Source of the DNA: Sulfurihydrogenibium sp. YO3AOP1
GTDB lineage: Bacteria > Aquificota > Aquificia > Aquificales > Hydrogenothermaceae
Length of the DNA: 64,000 nucleotides
Assembly (NCBI RefSeq): GCF_000020325.1
Contig: NC_010730.1
Coordinates: forward strand, 608,001-672,000
Direction: 5' to 3'
The translations under genes and the position numbers were made by a program. The notes beneath the pieces were generated by a model that saw only the letters and a program-made list of their open reading frames with translations, made no database searches and was not told the DNA's origin. This document shows positions 43,701-50,783 of the stretch, in pieces (position 1 is the first letter of the stretch; every line of letters begins with the position of its first letter).

Positions 43701-44295
43701 TCCATTGAATGCTTATAAAAATGAGCTAAAGAATAAAGTATTAAAAATTAGCGAGATTATGGAGTCTGCTTTTGGCGATAAAACTTTCCAGTCAGGTTCA
43801 AAAGTTAAAATTGCGGGTGTCATAGATGAGATTAAATACAAAAAAACAAAATCCGGAGCAACAATGATAGTGTTTCAGATTTCTGACGAAACCGGACAGA
43901 TGGATGTAAGAGCATTTCCAGAAAAACTTGAAAACAAAGAATTGTTTCAAGATGACAATATAGTCATTTTGGAAGGTGTTTTAGAAGTAGATGAAGAACA
44001 GGAGAAAGTATCAATGACGGCGAATAATGTTGAATCGATAGATAGCTTAACAAGAGAGATTAAAGGTATTAAAATAAAACTTTCAAGAGAAAAAGCAGCC
44101 AATGGTGTATTAGAAAAAATAAAGAACGTTCTAACTAAAAACAAAGGAGATAAAGAAGTTGTAGTTGTTCTTTATAATGGCAAAAAACCATACTGTGAAA
44201 TTGCTTTACATTCTGATTTTCATGTAAATTATGATGAAAATTTTAAATATGAAATACTTAATCATCTTTCTGAGAAGGAGATAGAGGTGTATTGA
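40798..44295 (+). CDS. dnaE: DNA polymerase III, alpha subunit
   Basis: This is the replicative polymerase. It has 1165 residues from the ATG at 40798, chosen because GAGGTGG (40785-40791) lies 6 nt upstream; an in-frame ATG at 40780 has no ribosome site. The PHP domain shows VHLHLHSHYSLLDGMIKP and AVGLTDHGNIFGAVEF. The polymerase active site shows PVGPGRGSAGGSLVAYCL and MPDIDVDFCMERR. The helix-hairpin-helix region (FGLSRIKGIGEEVAKSIVEE) and an OB fold follow. The stop codon abuts the terminal inverted repeat of the mobile-element nest. Confidence 0.96.
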   Translation: MAQDFVHLHLHSHYSLLDGMIKPKELAKKAVEYGYKAVGLTDHGNIFGAVEFYEEMRKVGVKPLIGMESYFTNNRFEKKGEGSDDILTDKNYHLILFAKDKTGFKNLMKLSSIAYTEGFYYKPRIDWELLEKYHEGLICQTACLKGFVPNLLAQGKYEEAKKYAKRLKDIFGEDLYFEIQVNGLEEQNIANEGIIRLAKELGVKVVGTNDSHYLNPEDHTAHDVVKALQMKKTLKELYSEGKAFRVKGLHFTRPEEMYEKFKGYEEYLKNTMEIAEKCNLEIDTAETRGYLFPKFETPEGMTPAQYFEKLAREGLEKRLESIKDLTPEKLKEYRERLDYEINVINQMGFAEYFLIVQDFINYAKKNGIPVGPGRGSAGGSLVAYCLRITEVDPLKHGLLFERFLNPDRISMPDIDVDFCMERREKVIDYVKQKYGEDSVAQIITFNFMKSKMVIRDVARTLGFPYQEADKIAKMILPGPIQGSTLTIDENLEAHPDFKKLYETDEKVRELLDLARKLEGSARHTGIHAAGIVIAPGTLDEYVPVYRDKDGNRATQFEMKTLEQLGLVKMDFLGLKTLTELDYMKKLIKERHGIDVDYNSLPFDDENVFKLLQSGRTTGVFQLESKGMQDLLVRLKPSNLDEIIAILALFRPGPLMSGMVDEYIERKHGRKPIEYPFEEVKDILKETYGLIVYQEQIMFMSNILSGFTMAEADTLRKAIGKKNPEVMAKMKDRFIGGAVERGFSKEKVEKLWDDIEKFASYSFNKSHSTAYAYLTYWTAWVKTYYPEEFFAVKLSTENNDSKFLNLLLDMENFNIKLLPPDVNKSMPEFAIEEKSKIRFGLSRIKGIGEEVAKSIVEERKNGPFVDIFDFCERFDTKVANKKVLESLIKAGAFDFEGIDRGILLENVEKAITTGQKARDSKSAGQNSLFALTTTPVVNVKHIYEDGTKLTEKEKLRLEKEVLGFYLSGHPLNAYKNELKNKVLKISEIMESAFGDKTFQSGSKVKIAGVIDEIKYKKTKSGATMIVFQISDETGQMDVRAFPEKLENKELFQDDNIVILEGVLEVDEEQEKVSMTANNVESIDSLTREIKGIKIKLSREKAANGVLEKIKNVLTKNKGDKEVVVVLYNGKKPYCEIALHSDFHVNYDENFKYEILNHLSEKEIEVY

Positions 44296-44604
44296 GAGAT
44301 TGCTCCAAAATTCTCGTAAACTAACCTTTTTCCGTCATCCTGAGGCTGTAAAGCCGAAGGGTCTTCTCTTTTGAAAATTGATGAATAAGGAGATTCCTGG
44401 TCGGCTATAGAATAACAATACTTTACTTCCAAATTCTCATACTCTTCTGTAACGGCAATTCATGAATTGTCTCTACTTTCACTTTCCCTGTCATCCTGAG
44501 GACGTAAGTCTAAAGGATCTCCTATTTTAAAATCTTTTTAATAGTGAAGAAGACAAAAAAGAAGGAGATTCTTCGCTATCGCTCAGAATGTTCTATGTTA
44601 AATG

Positions 44605-44882
44605 TCAAGTACAAAAATTTTCATCAAATGGTCTTCTGCTTTTTAATACACCATATGCTTGCCTTAATAACTTATGTGCTACAGCTACTAATGCTAATTT
44701 TTTAGCCTTACCTTTACTTACTAATCTTTCGTATAATTCTCTGCAGTATTTGTTAAACCTTATTGCTGATAATGCTGCCATATAATATTTTCCTTGCATA
44801 TGGATTTCCCATCTTTTTTATCCAGCCACTTTTCTTTACACATGCTGCACTTTCATATGGGCTTGGATTAATTCCTGGGAGT
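44605..44882 (-). pseudogene. IS110 transposase, C-terminal fragment (frameshifted)
   Basis: Reading from 44880 downward, the minus strand encodes PGINPSPYESAACVKKSGW and IKKMGNPYARKILY. After an apparent 2-bp loss near 44782 it continues in another frame with YMAALSAIRFNKYCRELYE, RLVSKGKAKKLALVAVAHKL and so on to a TGA at 44605. This is the Transposase_20 domain of IS110 transposases. The piece that should precede PGINP, including the usual tunnel of about 80-150 residues, is missing. Confidence 0.85.
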
Positions 44883-46166
44883 TAAAATAATGTTGTGTCT
44901 AAATAAAATTATAAGGAGGAATAGTAATGGATAAGAAAGAATACTTTGAAAAAATATTAGACAGATCTACCGAAGAATTAGTAAAAGAACTTTTCCCAAA
45001 CGGTATAACAACTCAAGAAGAAAAGATAGGTATAAGAAAGCTTTTAGAATCTGTTGTGGAACTGATTATGAATCAGGAAAGAAATTTCTTCCTTGAAAAT
45101 GATGAAGACAACAAAGCAAACGGATATTATGAAAGAAGCCTAAATACTGGTTCTTTCAAGCTTAACATAAATGTCCCAAGAGATAGAAAGGGTAGATTTA
45201 GACCACAAATATTACCTGACCCTTACAAAAGAGTTAATGAAGATTACATAAACCTTCTTATGAGTTTAGTATCCAATGGATACTCAGAAAGCAAGATAGA
45301 TTCTACATTAAAAAGCTTGGGCTTAAACTACTCAAAACAACATATGGATAAAATCAAAAAAGAGCTTATAGAAAGACTTAATGATTTTAAAACAAGAGAG
45401 CTTCCATCGGATGCATTTGTACTGTATATAGACGCATATCACTGTGATATAAAAGAGAAAAACAAAATCAGAAAGGCTTCTGTCTATGTAGTTCTTGGAA
45501 TAGATTTACAAGGAAATAAAGATATATTTGGATTTTATACATTTTTCAGTAGTGAAAATAAAGCAGACTGGATAAAAGTATTCAATGATTTAATAGATAG
45601 AGGACTAAAAAGGGTAATGCTTATAGTAAGTGATGATTTTCCTGGGATAACAAAAGCCATAGAAACACTATTTCCTTATACAGACCATCAGCTATGTTTA
45701 GTCCATTTACAAAGAAACGTTAGAAATCAGATGGATAAAGAAGATTCACAAGTATTTAACAAAGAACTGAAAAACATAAAAGAAAACAGCTTAGATTATG
45801 AAGATGGATTAGAAAAATTAGATGATTTATGCGGTAGATTTAAGTCTAAATATCCAAGCTTTATAAAACATATTCAATCTAACAAAGAGAGATACTTATG
45901 TTTTTTAAAATATCCAGAAAATCTAAGAAAGCACATATACACAACAAATCCAGTTGAAAGTGTTAATAGCATGATAGAAAAGGTAAGAATAAATTTAGGT
46001 GGATATTTTCAATCTGTGGACATTCTTGAGATAAATCTGCTTATACAAAGAGACAATTTAAAGAATGGAAAATGGAAAAAGCCTATACCTGCTTTTAAAG
46101 GAGTCTCTTATGAAATTTTACAATTGTTTAATAAAAAGTTTTCAATCCAGACACAAAATTATTGAC
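44883..46166 (+). mobile_element. IS256-family (mutator-type) insertion sequence
   Basis: The ends carry inverted repeats: AATAATGTTGTGTCT at 44886-44900 and the reverse complement AATAATTTTGTGTCT at 46163-46149, 14 of 15 identical. The outer limits are set to within about 3 bp. No target duplication is seen: the flanking 8-mers are CTGGGAGT and AAGTCTCC. The single gene inside fills almost the whole element. Confidence 0.82.
44927..46165 (+). CDS. IS256-family transposase
   Basis: The 412-residue DDE transposase has the first Asp in LYIDAYHCDIKEK, the second in LIVSDDFPGITKAI and the Glu in YTTNPVESVNSMIEKVRINL. CLVHLQRNVRNQM, the family's C/D-x2-H signature, lies in between. The frame is intact and has a strong AAGGAGGA 6 nt before the ATG, so it may be active. 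Its last codons run into the right terminal repeat. Confidence 0.93.
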   Translation: MDKKEYFEKILDRSTEELVKELFPNGITTQEEKIGIRKLLESVVELIMNQERNFFLENDEDNKANGYYERSLNTGSFKLNINVPRDRKGRFRPQILPDPYKRVNEDYINLLMSLVSNGYSESKIDSTLKSLGLNYSKQHMDKIKKELIERLNDFKTRELPSDAFVLYIDAYHCDIKEKNKIRKASVYVVLGIDLQGNKDIFGFYTFFSSENKADWIKVFNDLIDRGLKRVMLIVSDDFPGITKAIETLFPYTDHQLCLVHLQRNVRNQMDKEDSQVFNKELKNIKENSLDYEDGLEKLDDLCGRFKSKYPSFIKHIQSNKERYLCFLKYPENLRKHIYTTNPVESVNSMIEKVRINLGGYFQSVDILEINLLIQRDNLKNGKWKKPIPAFKGVSYEILQLFNKKFSIQTQNY

Positions 46167-46648
46167 AAGTCTCCATGACTTAATGATTCTCTTTTGTTTC
46201 TTAGCATTGTAAGCTGCTGTTGTAAGTCTTCCAATATCTTTAGTTTTACTTCTATTTCTTTTTCTACATCTGATTTTGGTTTATAAAGCTCTCCATCGAA
46301 AAACGTTCTTCCATATTCTGCAATAAAGAATGAATCAGCTTTATCTGTTTTAACTCTTGTCATTTTAGCTTCCATAAATTTCTTTATTGAAAATGGATTT
46401 ACTACTGCTACTTTATAACCATTTTCATACAGATAATTAGCAAGCTTTAAATGGTAAACTCCCGTATGTTCCATTATGATAAGCATATCTGACTTTTTAA
46501 ACTTCTTAAGGTAAGGCTTTATTTTCATTTCAAACTCTACCGGGTCAGATTTAACTTCAAAAGTTTCTTTCTTGTTATCATACAAAACTGTAGCAGTGAA
46601 TGAGTTTTTAGATACATCAACTCCTATAACAATTTTGTAGCTGTTCAT
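46167..46648 (-). pseudogene. IS110 transposase, N-terminal (DEDD) fragment
   Basis: The likely start is the ATG at 46648, with AAGGAGG (46662-46656) 7 nt upstream; the longer frame from 46666 would begin inside an RNA hairpin. The piece carries the RuvC-like DEDD residues: VIGVDVSKNSFTATVLY, IIMEHTGVYHLKLANYL, and AKMTRVKTDKADSFFIAEYG. A helical stretch follows until the sequence runs into the IS256 end and stops. It cannot make a full transposase. Confidence 0.88.
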
Positions 46649-46659
46649 AATAGTACCTC

Positions 46660-46685
46660 CTTTCATAAAATACTTGACATGAAAG
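46660..46685 (-). other. hairpin next to the IS110 transposase ribosome site
   Basis: On the minus strand CTTTCAT (46685-46679) pairs with ATGAAAG (46666-46660) across 12 nt. The 3' arm runs straight into the GGAGG of the transposase ribosome site. The loop holds GTCAAGTA, part of a 10-bp sequence whose inverse is at 44602-44611 near the other end of the element. Confidence 0.55.
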
Positions 46686-46687
46686 AA

Positions 46688-46849
46688 ACTTCCTGATAAC
46701 CTATCATCGTAGTTAAATACAGGCTTAAAAGCCTAATGTTCTGATTCAGGTTTTAGGAAGTAGAGGAAGGACAGTCTAAAACATCCTGATCGGTCTTAAA
46801 AGACCAATGACAGAAACTTGATCTGTCCTTCTTTTTTTCTCCCATGTCT
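46688..46849 (-). ncRNA. IS110 bridge RNA with target-binding and donor-binding loops
   Basis: Transcribed toward the transposase, the region folds into two bulged stem-loops. The first has a 9-bp stem (46831-46823 with 46774-46766), internal-loop strands 46822-46806 and 46791-46775 and an apical hairpin GGTCTT/AAGACC (46805-46792). The second has a 7-bp stem (46761-46755 with 46694-46688), loop strands 46754-46735 and 46720-46695 and an apical hairpin AGGCTT/AAGCCT (46734-46721). Second-loop guides: AGAACATT equals the right end (44594-44587), and TACGATG is complementary to the left end (CATCGTA, 46913-46907). First-loop guides: TGTCAT equals the left flank (46916-46911), and TCAGGATG pairs with CATTCTGA of the right flank (44590-44583) with one G-T wobble. 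Length near 160 nt fits known bridge RNAs. Confidence 0.85.
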
Positions 46850-46855
46850 ATAATT

Positions 46856-46884
46856 ATTATAAAACTTATTCTCTTATAGTTTAA
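46856..46884 (-). promoter_or_regulatory. putative promoter of the bridge RNA
   Basis: TATAAT at 46861-46856 on the minus strand would start transcription near 46849, just before the first guide stem-loop. The hexamer 17 bp upstream is TTAAAC, a weak -35. Confidence 0.4.
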
Positions 46885-47128
46885 AAAATTTTTAGTATAT
46901 TTAATATACGATGACATCATTAATGTTTTCGTCATCCTGAGGCCGAAGGCCGAAGGCCGAAGGATCTCATGCTTTAATATGTTTTAAAAGGAAGGAACAA
47001 TAACAGGAGATTCTTTGCCGGTTTTAGAATGACGATGTTGATTTTTGGAGCAATCTCTTTTATTATAGACCCATATTATCCCTGTGATATCATATTATGT
47101 TAAAAATCATAAGACCAATGAGGCGTTA

Positions 47129-48283
47129 ATGGATTTAAAAAATTTTAAGCTCACTATGCCAACAGATTTTACTATTGGAATTCTTGGCGGTGGACAGCTT
47201 GGAAAAATGATTGGTTTTGAATGTAGAAAACTTGGCTTAAACGTTGTATGCCTTGACCCACACGAACATGCTCCAGCTTCTTCTGTATGCAAACAAATAG
47301 TTGGCAGTGTAAATGACAAAGAAAAACTGACAAAATTAAATAATATGTCAAATATTATCACATACGAAATTGAACATATAAATATAGATTCTTTAAAAGA
47401 AACAATTCCGGCAGACAAAATTTATCCATCACTAACAACTCTTGAAATCCTTCAAGACAAATACAAGCAAAGAATGTTTTTTAAAAAACATAACATTCCT
47501 CAGCCGGAATTTTTAGAAATAAAAGACATTTCAGAAATAAAAAATCATATTCCATGCGTTCAAAAGATAAAAAAAGGTGGATATGATGGCAGAGGCGTAG
47601 TTGTTATCAAATCAGAAGAGGATTTAAATAAAGCGTTAAAAGAAGAATCTTATATAGAGTCACTGGTAGACATAGAAAAAGAAATTGCTGTCATAGTAGT
47701 TAGAAATATCAATGGAGATATTAGGGTTTATCCGGTTGTTGAGATGGTATTTAATCCAGAAGGAAATCTGCTTGAATATCTCTTAGTGCCAGCAAATATT
47801 GATGAAAGACATTATAAACTTGCACAAGAGATATCAATATCTGCTATTGAAGCTTTGGAAGGTGTTGGAGTTTTCGGCGTTGAGTTGTTCCTTACAAAAG
47901 ACGGAAAAATACTTTTAAACGAAATAGCACCAAGAGTTCATAACTCAGGACACTATACGATAGAAGCCTGCGAGACAAGTCAGTTTGAACAGCTTGTCAG
48001 AGTACTAACAAACCTACCCCTTGGCTTAACAAATCAGTATTTACCAGCTGTAATGATAAATTTACTTGGAGAAAAAGGCTACAAAGGAAAGCCAATTTAT
48101 GAAAATTTAGACAAAGTTCTCGCAATAGATGGTGTATATGTTCATATTTACGGAAAATTAGAAACATTTCCGCTTAGAAAGATGGGACACATTACAATAA
48201 TAGACTATGATAAAAATAGACTTATAGAAAAAGCAAAAGTAGTGAAAGATTTAATCAAAGTAAAAGGAGAAGTTGAGATATGA
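47129..48283 (+). CDS. purK: N5-carboxyaminoimidazole ribonucleotide synthase
   Basis: PurK carboxylates AIR with ATP and bicarbonate in purine synthesis. The 384-residue ATP-grasp protein has [20 protein letters not shown] near the start, [15 protein letters not shown], and [20 protein letters not shown] with the family RVHNSGHYT ending. The open frame extends to 47084, but GAGG at 47118-47121 supports the ATG at 47129. The extra upstream residues look unrelated. The gene overlaps purE by 4 bp. The mobile-element nest ends about 70 bp upstream. Confidence 0.93.
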   Translation: MDLKNFKLTMPTDFTIGILGGGQLGKMIGFECRKLGLNVVCLDPHEHAPASSVCKQIVGSVNDKEKLTKLNNMSNIITYEIEHINIDSLKETIPADKIYPSLTTLEILQDKYKQRMFFKKHNIPQPEFLEIKDISEIKNHIPCVQKIKKGGYDGRGVVVIKSEEDLNKALKEESYIESLVDIEKEIAVIVVRNINGDIRVYPVVEMVFNPEGNLLEYLLVPANIDERHYKLAQEISISAIEALEGVGVFGVELFLTKDGKILLNEIAPRVHNSGHYTIEACETSQFEQLVRVLTNLPLGLTNQYLPAVMINLLGEKGYKGKPIYENLDKVLAIDGVYVHIYGKLETFPLRKMGHITIIDYDKNRLIEKAKVVKDLIKVKGEVEI

Positions 48284-48792
48284 TAGGAATTATCATGGGA
48301 AGTGATTCAGATTTGCCTGTAATGTCAAAAGCAGCTGTTGTATTGGATAAATTTGAAGTTCCTTATGAGATAACAATCGTATCAGCTCACCGAACGCCAG
48401 ACAGAATGTGTCAGTATGCAAAAACAGCGGAAGAAAACGGTATTAAAGTAATCATAGCCGGAGCTGGCGGTGCAGCCCATCTTCCTGGAATGGTTGCATC
48501 ATTGACACATCTTCCGGTAATTGGCGTTCCAGTAAAAACTTCTTCTTTAAGTGGTCTTGATTCTTTGTTGTCAATCGTTCAAATGCCGGCAGGAATACCA
48601 GTTGCCACAGTAGCCATAAACAACGCAGAAAATGCAGCATTACTTGCTTTATCTATATTATCTACATTTGATAAGAATATCGCAGATAAATTAAAACAGT
48701 ATAAAGAAGAGCTAAAGAATAAAATAGAAGAAAAAGCCAAAAAACTTGAAGAAATTGGTTATAAATCATATATTGAAGAGATGGGAATTTGA
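48280..48792 (+). CDS. purE: N5-carboxyaminoimidazole ribonucleotide mutase
   Basis: PurE moves the carboxyl group made by PurK to form CAIR. The 170-residue protein has [52 protein letters not shown] and [20 protein letters not shown], all characteristic of class I PurE. It overlaps purK (ATGA) and is followed after 19 bp by a small coiled-coil gene. Confidence 0.96.
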   Translation: MIGIIMGSDSDLPVMSKAAVVLDKFEVPYEITIVSAHRTPDRMCQYAKTAEENGIKVIIAGAGGAAHLPGMVASLTHLPVIGVPVKTSSLSGLDSLLSIVQMPAGIPVATVAINNAENAALLALSILSTFDKNIADKLKQYKEELKNKIEEKAKKLEEIGYKSYIEEMGI

Positions 48793-48811
48793 AAATAAGA
48801 GGTTTTTTGCT

Positions 48812-49156
48812 ATGAGTGATGTAATTCCATTAAAAGCATATCAAATACTTGAAGATACACTTGGAAAAGAGAAAGCTCAGGAATTGGCAGAAGTTTTATC
48901 AATTCATATCTCTAGCGAGCTTATGAATACAAAAGAATCTTTAAAAGTAGAAATCTCAGAAGAACTTAAAAAAGAACTTGCTACTAAGTATGATTTAAAG
49001 ATTTTAGAAGTTGAACTGAGAAAAGAAATTGATTTGGTTAGAAAAGACATGAAGATTATGGAAATCAGACTCATAGCTATAATAGTAATAATAAATATAA
49101 TTTTTAATCCAAACGCCTTAGAGCTTTTAGGAAAGCTTTTTGGGATCATAAAATAA
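48812..49156 (+). CDS. small coiled-coil protein with C-terminal membrane segment
   Basis: The 114-residue protein is read from the ATG at 48812, which has AAGAGG 9 nt upstream; the longer frame from 48746 overlaps purE and has no family support. The middle is a charged coiled coil (EISEELKKELATKYDLKILE, VELRKEIDLVRKDM) and residues about 85-103 are hydrophobic (LIAIIVIINIIF). The pattern resembles DUF1640/CCDC90-like small membrane coiled coils. Function is unknown. It sits between purE and ffh. Confidence 0.65.
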   Translation: MSDVIPLKAYQILEDTLGKEKAQELAEVLSIHISSELMNTKESLKVEISEELKKELATKYDLKILEVELRKEIDLVRKDMKIMEIRLIAIIVIINIIFNPNALELLGKLFGIIK

Positions 49157-49170
49157 ACAGGAGGTAGTAA

Positions 49171-50505
49171 ATGTTTGAACTTTTAACAGAAAAGTTTAGC
49201 TCAGTAGTTGAAAAATTAAGAGGCGTTAAAAAAATAGATGAAAAAACTCTTGATGAAGCACTTAAAGATATAAGAACAGCTTTATTAGAGGCTGATGTTA
49301 ACGTTAATGTTGTAAAAGAGTTTATCTCTGATATAAAACAAAAAGTTCTTGGGCAAGAACTTATAAAAGGTCTTTCTGCTGGTGAGACAGTTATTAAACT
49401 TATCTATGATGAAACAATAAAAATTCTTGGTGGAGAAGAGTCACCAACGCTTGCAAAACCAGACAATCCACCAGCAATAATAATGTTAGTTGGTCTGCAA
49501 GGTACCGGTAAAACTACAACGGCAGGTAAGCTTGCAAAATATCTTAAATCAAAAGGTTATAGGGTCGGTGTTGCTTCTACAGACGTTAGAAGACCGGCGG
49601 CAGCAAAGCAGTTATGCACCCTTGCCCAATCTATAGATATACCTTGCTTTGTTGATGAGGAAGAAAAAGATGCATTAAAGCTTACAGAAAAAGTTATCCA
49701 AGATGCTAAAAAACAAGGATTTTCTTACATAATACTAGACACTGCTGGAAGATTACATATAGATCAAGAGTTAATGGAAGAATTAAAGAAAATAAAAGAA
49801 AAAGTCAAACCGGCTGAAGTTCTATACGTAGCAGACGCAATGCAAGGTCAAGATGCAATCACGACCGCAGAAGAATTTCATAAAGCCGTTGGACTTACCG
49901 GCGTAATCCTAACAAAGCTTGATGGTGATGCAAAAGGTGGTATTGCTCTATCGGTTAGAAAAGTTCTTGGAGTCCCAATCAAATTTATTGGAACAGGAGA
50001 AAAAATTGAAAATTTAGAGCCATTTTATCCAGATAGAATAGCTCAAAGAATACTTGGTCTTGGTGATATACAAACATTAATTGAAAAAATGCAGGCTGCC
50101 ATTGAAGAAGACAAAGCTAAGCAAATGGCAGAAAAAATTATGAATGCAGAATTTACTTTAGAAGATTTAAGAGACCAAGTTAGAATGATAAGAAATCTTG
50201 GACCTATGGAACAAATTTTAAAGATGATTCCGGGCGTAGGAAGCAAGATAAAAGATTTAAAAGTAGACGAAAAGCAATTTGTAAAAATAGAAGCTATTAT
50301 CAATTCAATGACTCCAGAAGAAAGAGTAAAACCACATATAATAAACGGTAGCAGAAAGAAAAGAATAGCAAGAGGTAGCGGAACTACAATTTTAGATGTT
50401 AACAAAGTTTTAAAACAGTATGAAGAGATGAAGAAGATGATGAAGAAGATGAAAAAAATGTCCAAAGGTGGAGGCTTTAATCTACCGTTTAAATTGCCAT
50501 TTTGA
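49171..50505 (+). CDS. ffh: signal recognition particle GTPase
   Basis: Ffh with SRP RNA targets inner-membrane proteins to FtsY. The 444-residue protein has an N domain and the G domain with P-loop GLQGTGKTTTAGKLAKYL, DTAGRLHIDQELMEEL and TKLDGDAKGGIALSV. The methionine-rich M domain (about 300-444) contains GPMEQILKMIPGVGSKIK and the RNA-binding region SRKKRIARGSGTT. GGAGGT precedes the ATG. No SRP RNA was recognised in the window. Confidence 0.96.
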   Translation: MFELLTEKFSSVVEKLRGVKKIDEKTLDEALKDIRTALLEADVNVNVVKEFISDIKQKVLGQELIKGLSAGETVIKLIYDETIKILGGEESPTLAKPDNPPAIIMLVGLQGTGKTTTAGKLAKYLKSKGYRVGVASTDVRRPAAAKQLCTLAQSIDIPCFVDEEEKDALKLTEKVIQDAKKQGFSYIILDTAGRLHIDQELMEELKKIKEKVKPAEVLYVADAMQGQDAITTAEEFHKAVGLTGVILTKLDGDAKGGIALSVRKVLGVPIKFIGTGEKIENLEPFYPDRIAQRILGLGDIQTLIEKMQAAIEEDKAKQMAEKIMNAEFTLEDLRDQVRMIRNLGPMEQILKMIPGVGSKIKDLKVDEKQFVKIEAIINSMTPEERVKPHIINGSRKKRIARGSGTTILDVNKVLKQYEEMKKMMKKMKKMSKGGGFNLPFKLPF

Positions 50506-50531
50506 TTAACTTGCGAAAAGAATAAGTTAGA

Positions 50532-50770
50532 GGAGACTGTTCTTAAATTTTTTAATGTCGTAGGGTGTACGTTTAGATATAATTTTATCTTTGAGTGTTA
50601 TCTGAGGACGTAAGTCCGAAGGATCTCTTATTTTGATGTTTTTTAATATGGAAGAAGACAAAAAGGCGGAGATTCTTCGCTGACGCTCAGAATGACAGCA
50701 TTGGGTGGCTTTGTCATCCAGAAGACTTTAGTTCAATGGATCTCCTCTTTTTTCTATTAGGATTACTGAT
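50532..50770. repeat. composite dispersed intergenic repeat
   Basis: It opens with GGAGACTGTTCTTAAATTTT (type B start) and contains GAGGACGTAAGTCCGAAGGATC, GGAGATTCTTCGCTGACGCTC and AGAATGACAGC. It ends with GATTACTGATTTTTTTCGCC, a type A-like right end. It separates convergent ffh and the binding-protein gene. Confidence 0.65.
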
Positions 50771-50783
50771 TTTTTTCGCCCTC

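Larger units (their letters stand above)
44591..46910 (-). mobile_element. IS110-family insertion sequence, disrupted, with bridge RNA region
   Basis: The left end (upstream of the transposase) is at about 46910 and the right end at about 44591, deduced from the guide matches and from the flanking repeat. If CAT (minus strand) is taken as the shared core, the unfilled site reads TGTCAT-TCTGAGCG. The non-coding left end is about 260 bp and the right end only about 14 bp after the stop codon. This layout is that of IS110-group elements with the guide RNA upstream of the transposase. An IS256-type element (44883-46166) interrupts the gene. Without it the element is about 1.04 kb, shorter than usual, so part of the transposase is lost. 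Confidence 0.85.
44295..47058. repeat. type B inverted-repeat element interrupted by IS110 and IS256 elements
   Basis: AGAGATTGCTCCAAAA at 44295-44310 and its exact reverse complement at 47043-47058 are 16-bp perfect terminal inverted repeats. Repeat sequence continues inward on both sides: CATCCTGAGG units, the palindrome GCAATTCATGAATTG near 44456 and GGAGATTCTTCGCTATCGC up to 44590; then GTCATCCTGAGGCCGAAGG and GGAGATTCTTTGCCGG from 46911. Removing 44591-46910 leaves an element of about 440 bp. The IS110 element lies inside it. Confidence 0.75.

Noticed and set aside
44605-44799. Independent 64-residue gene
   Set aside because: It is the final part of the IS110 transposase after a 2-bp frameshift; the preceding sequence continues the same domain in another frame.
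44873-46175. IS256 target-site duplication
   Set aside because: 8-9 bp flanks were compared at several boundary choices and do not match.
46753-46935. 60-residue open frame on the minus strand upstream of the IS110 transposase
   Set aside because: It covers the structured guide-RNA region and the left end of the element and extends into the flank; it has no ribosome site or family-like sequence.
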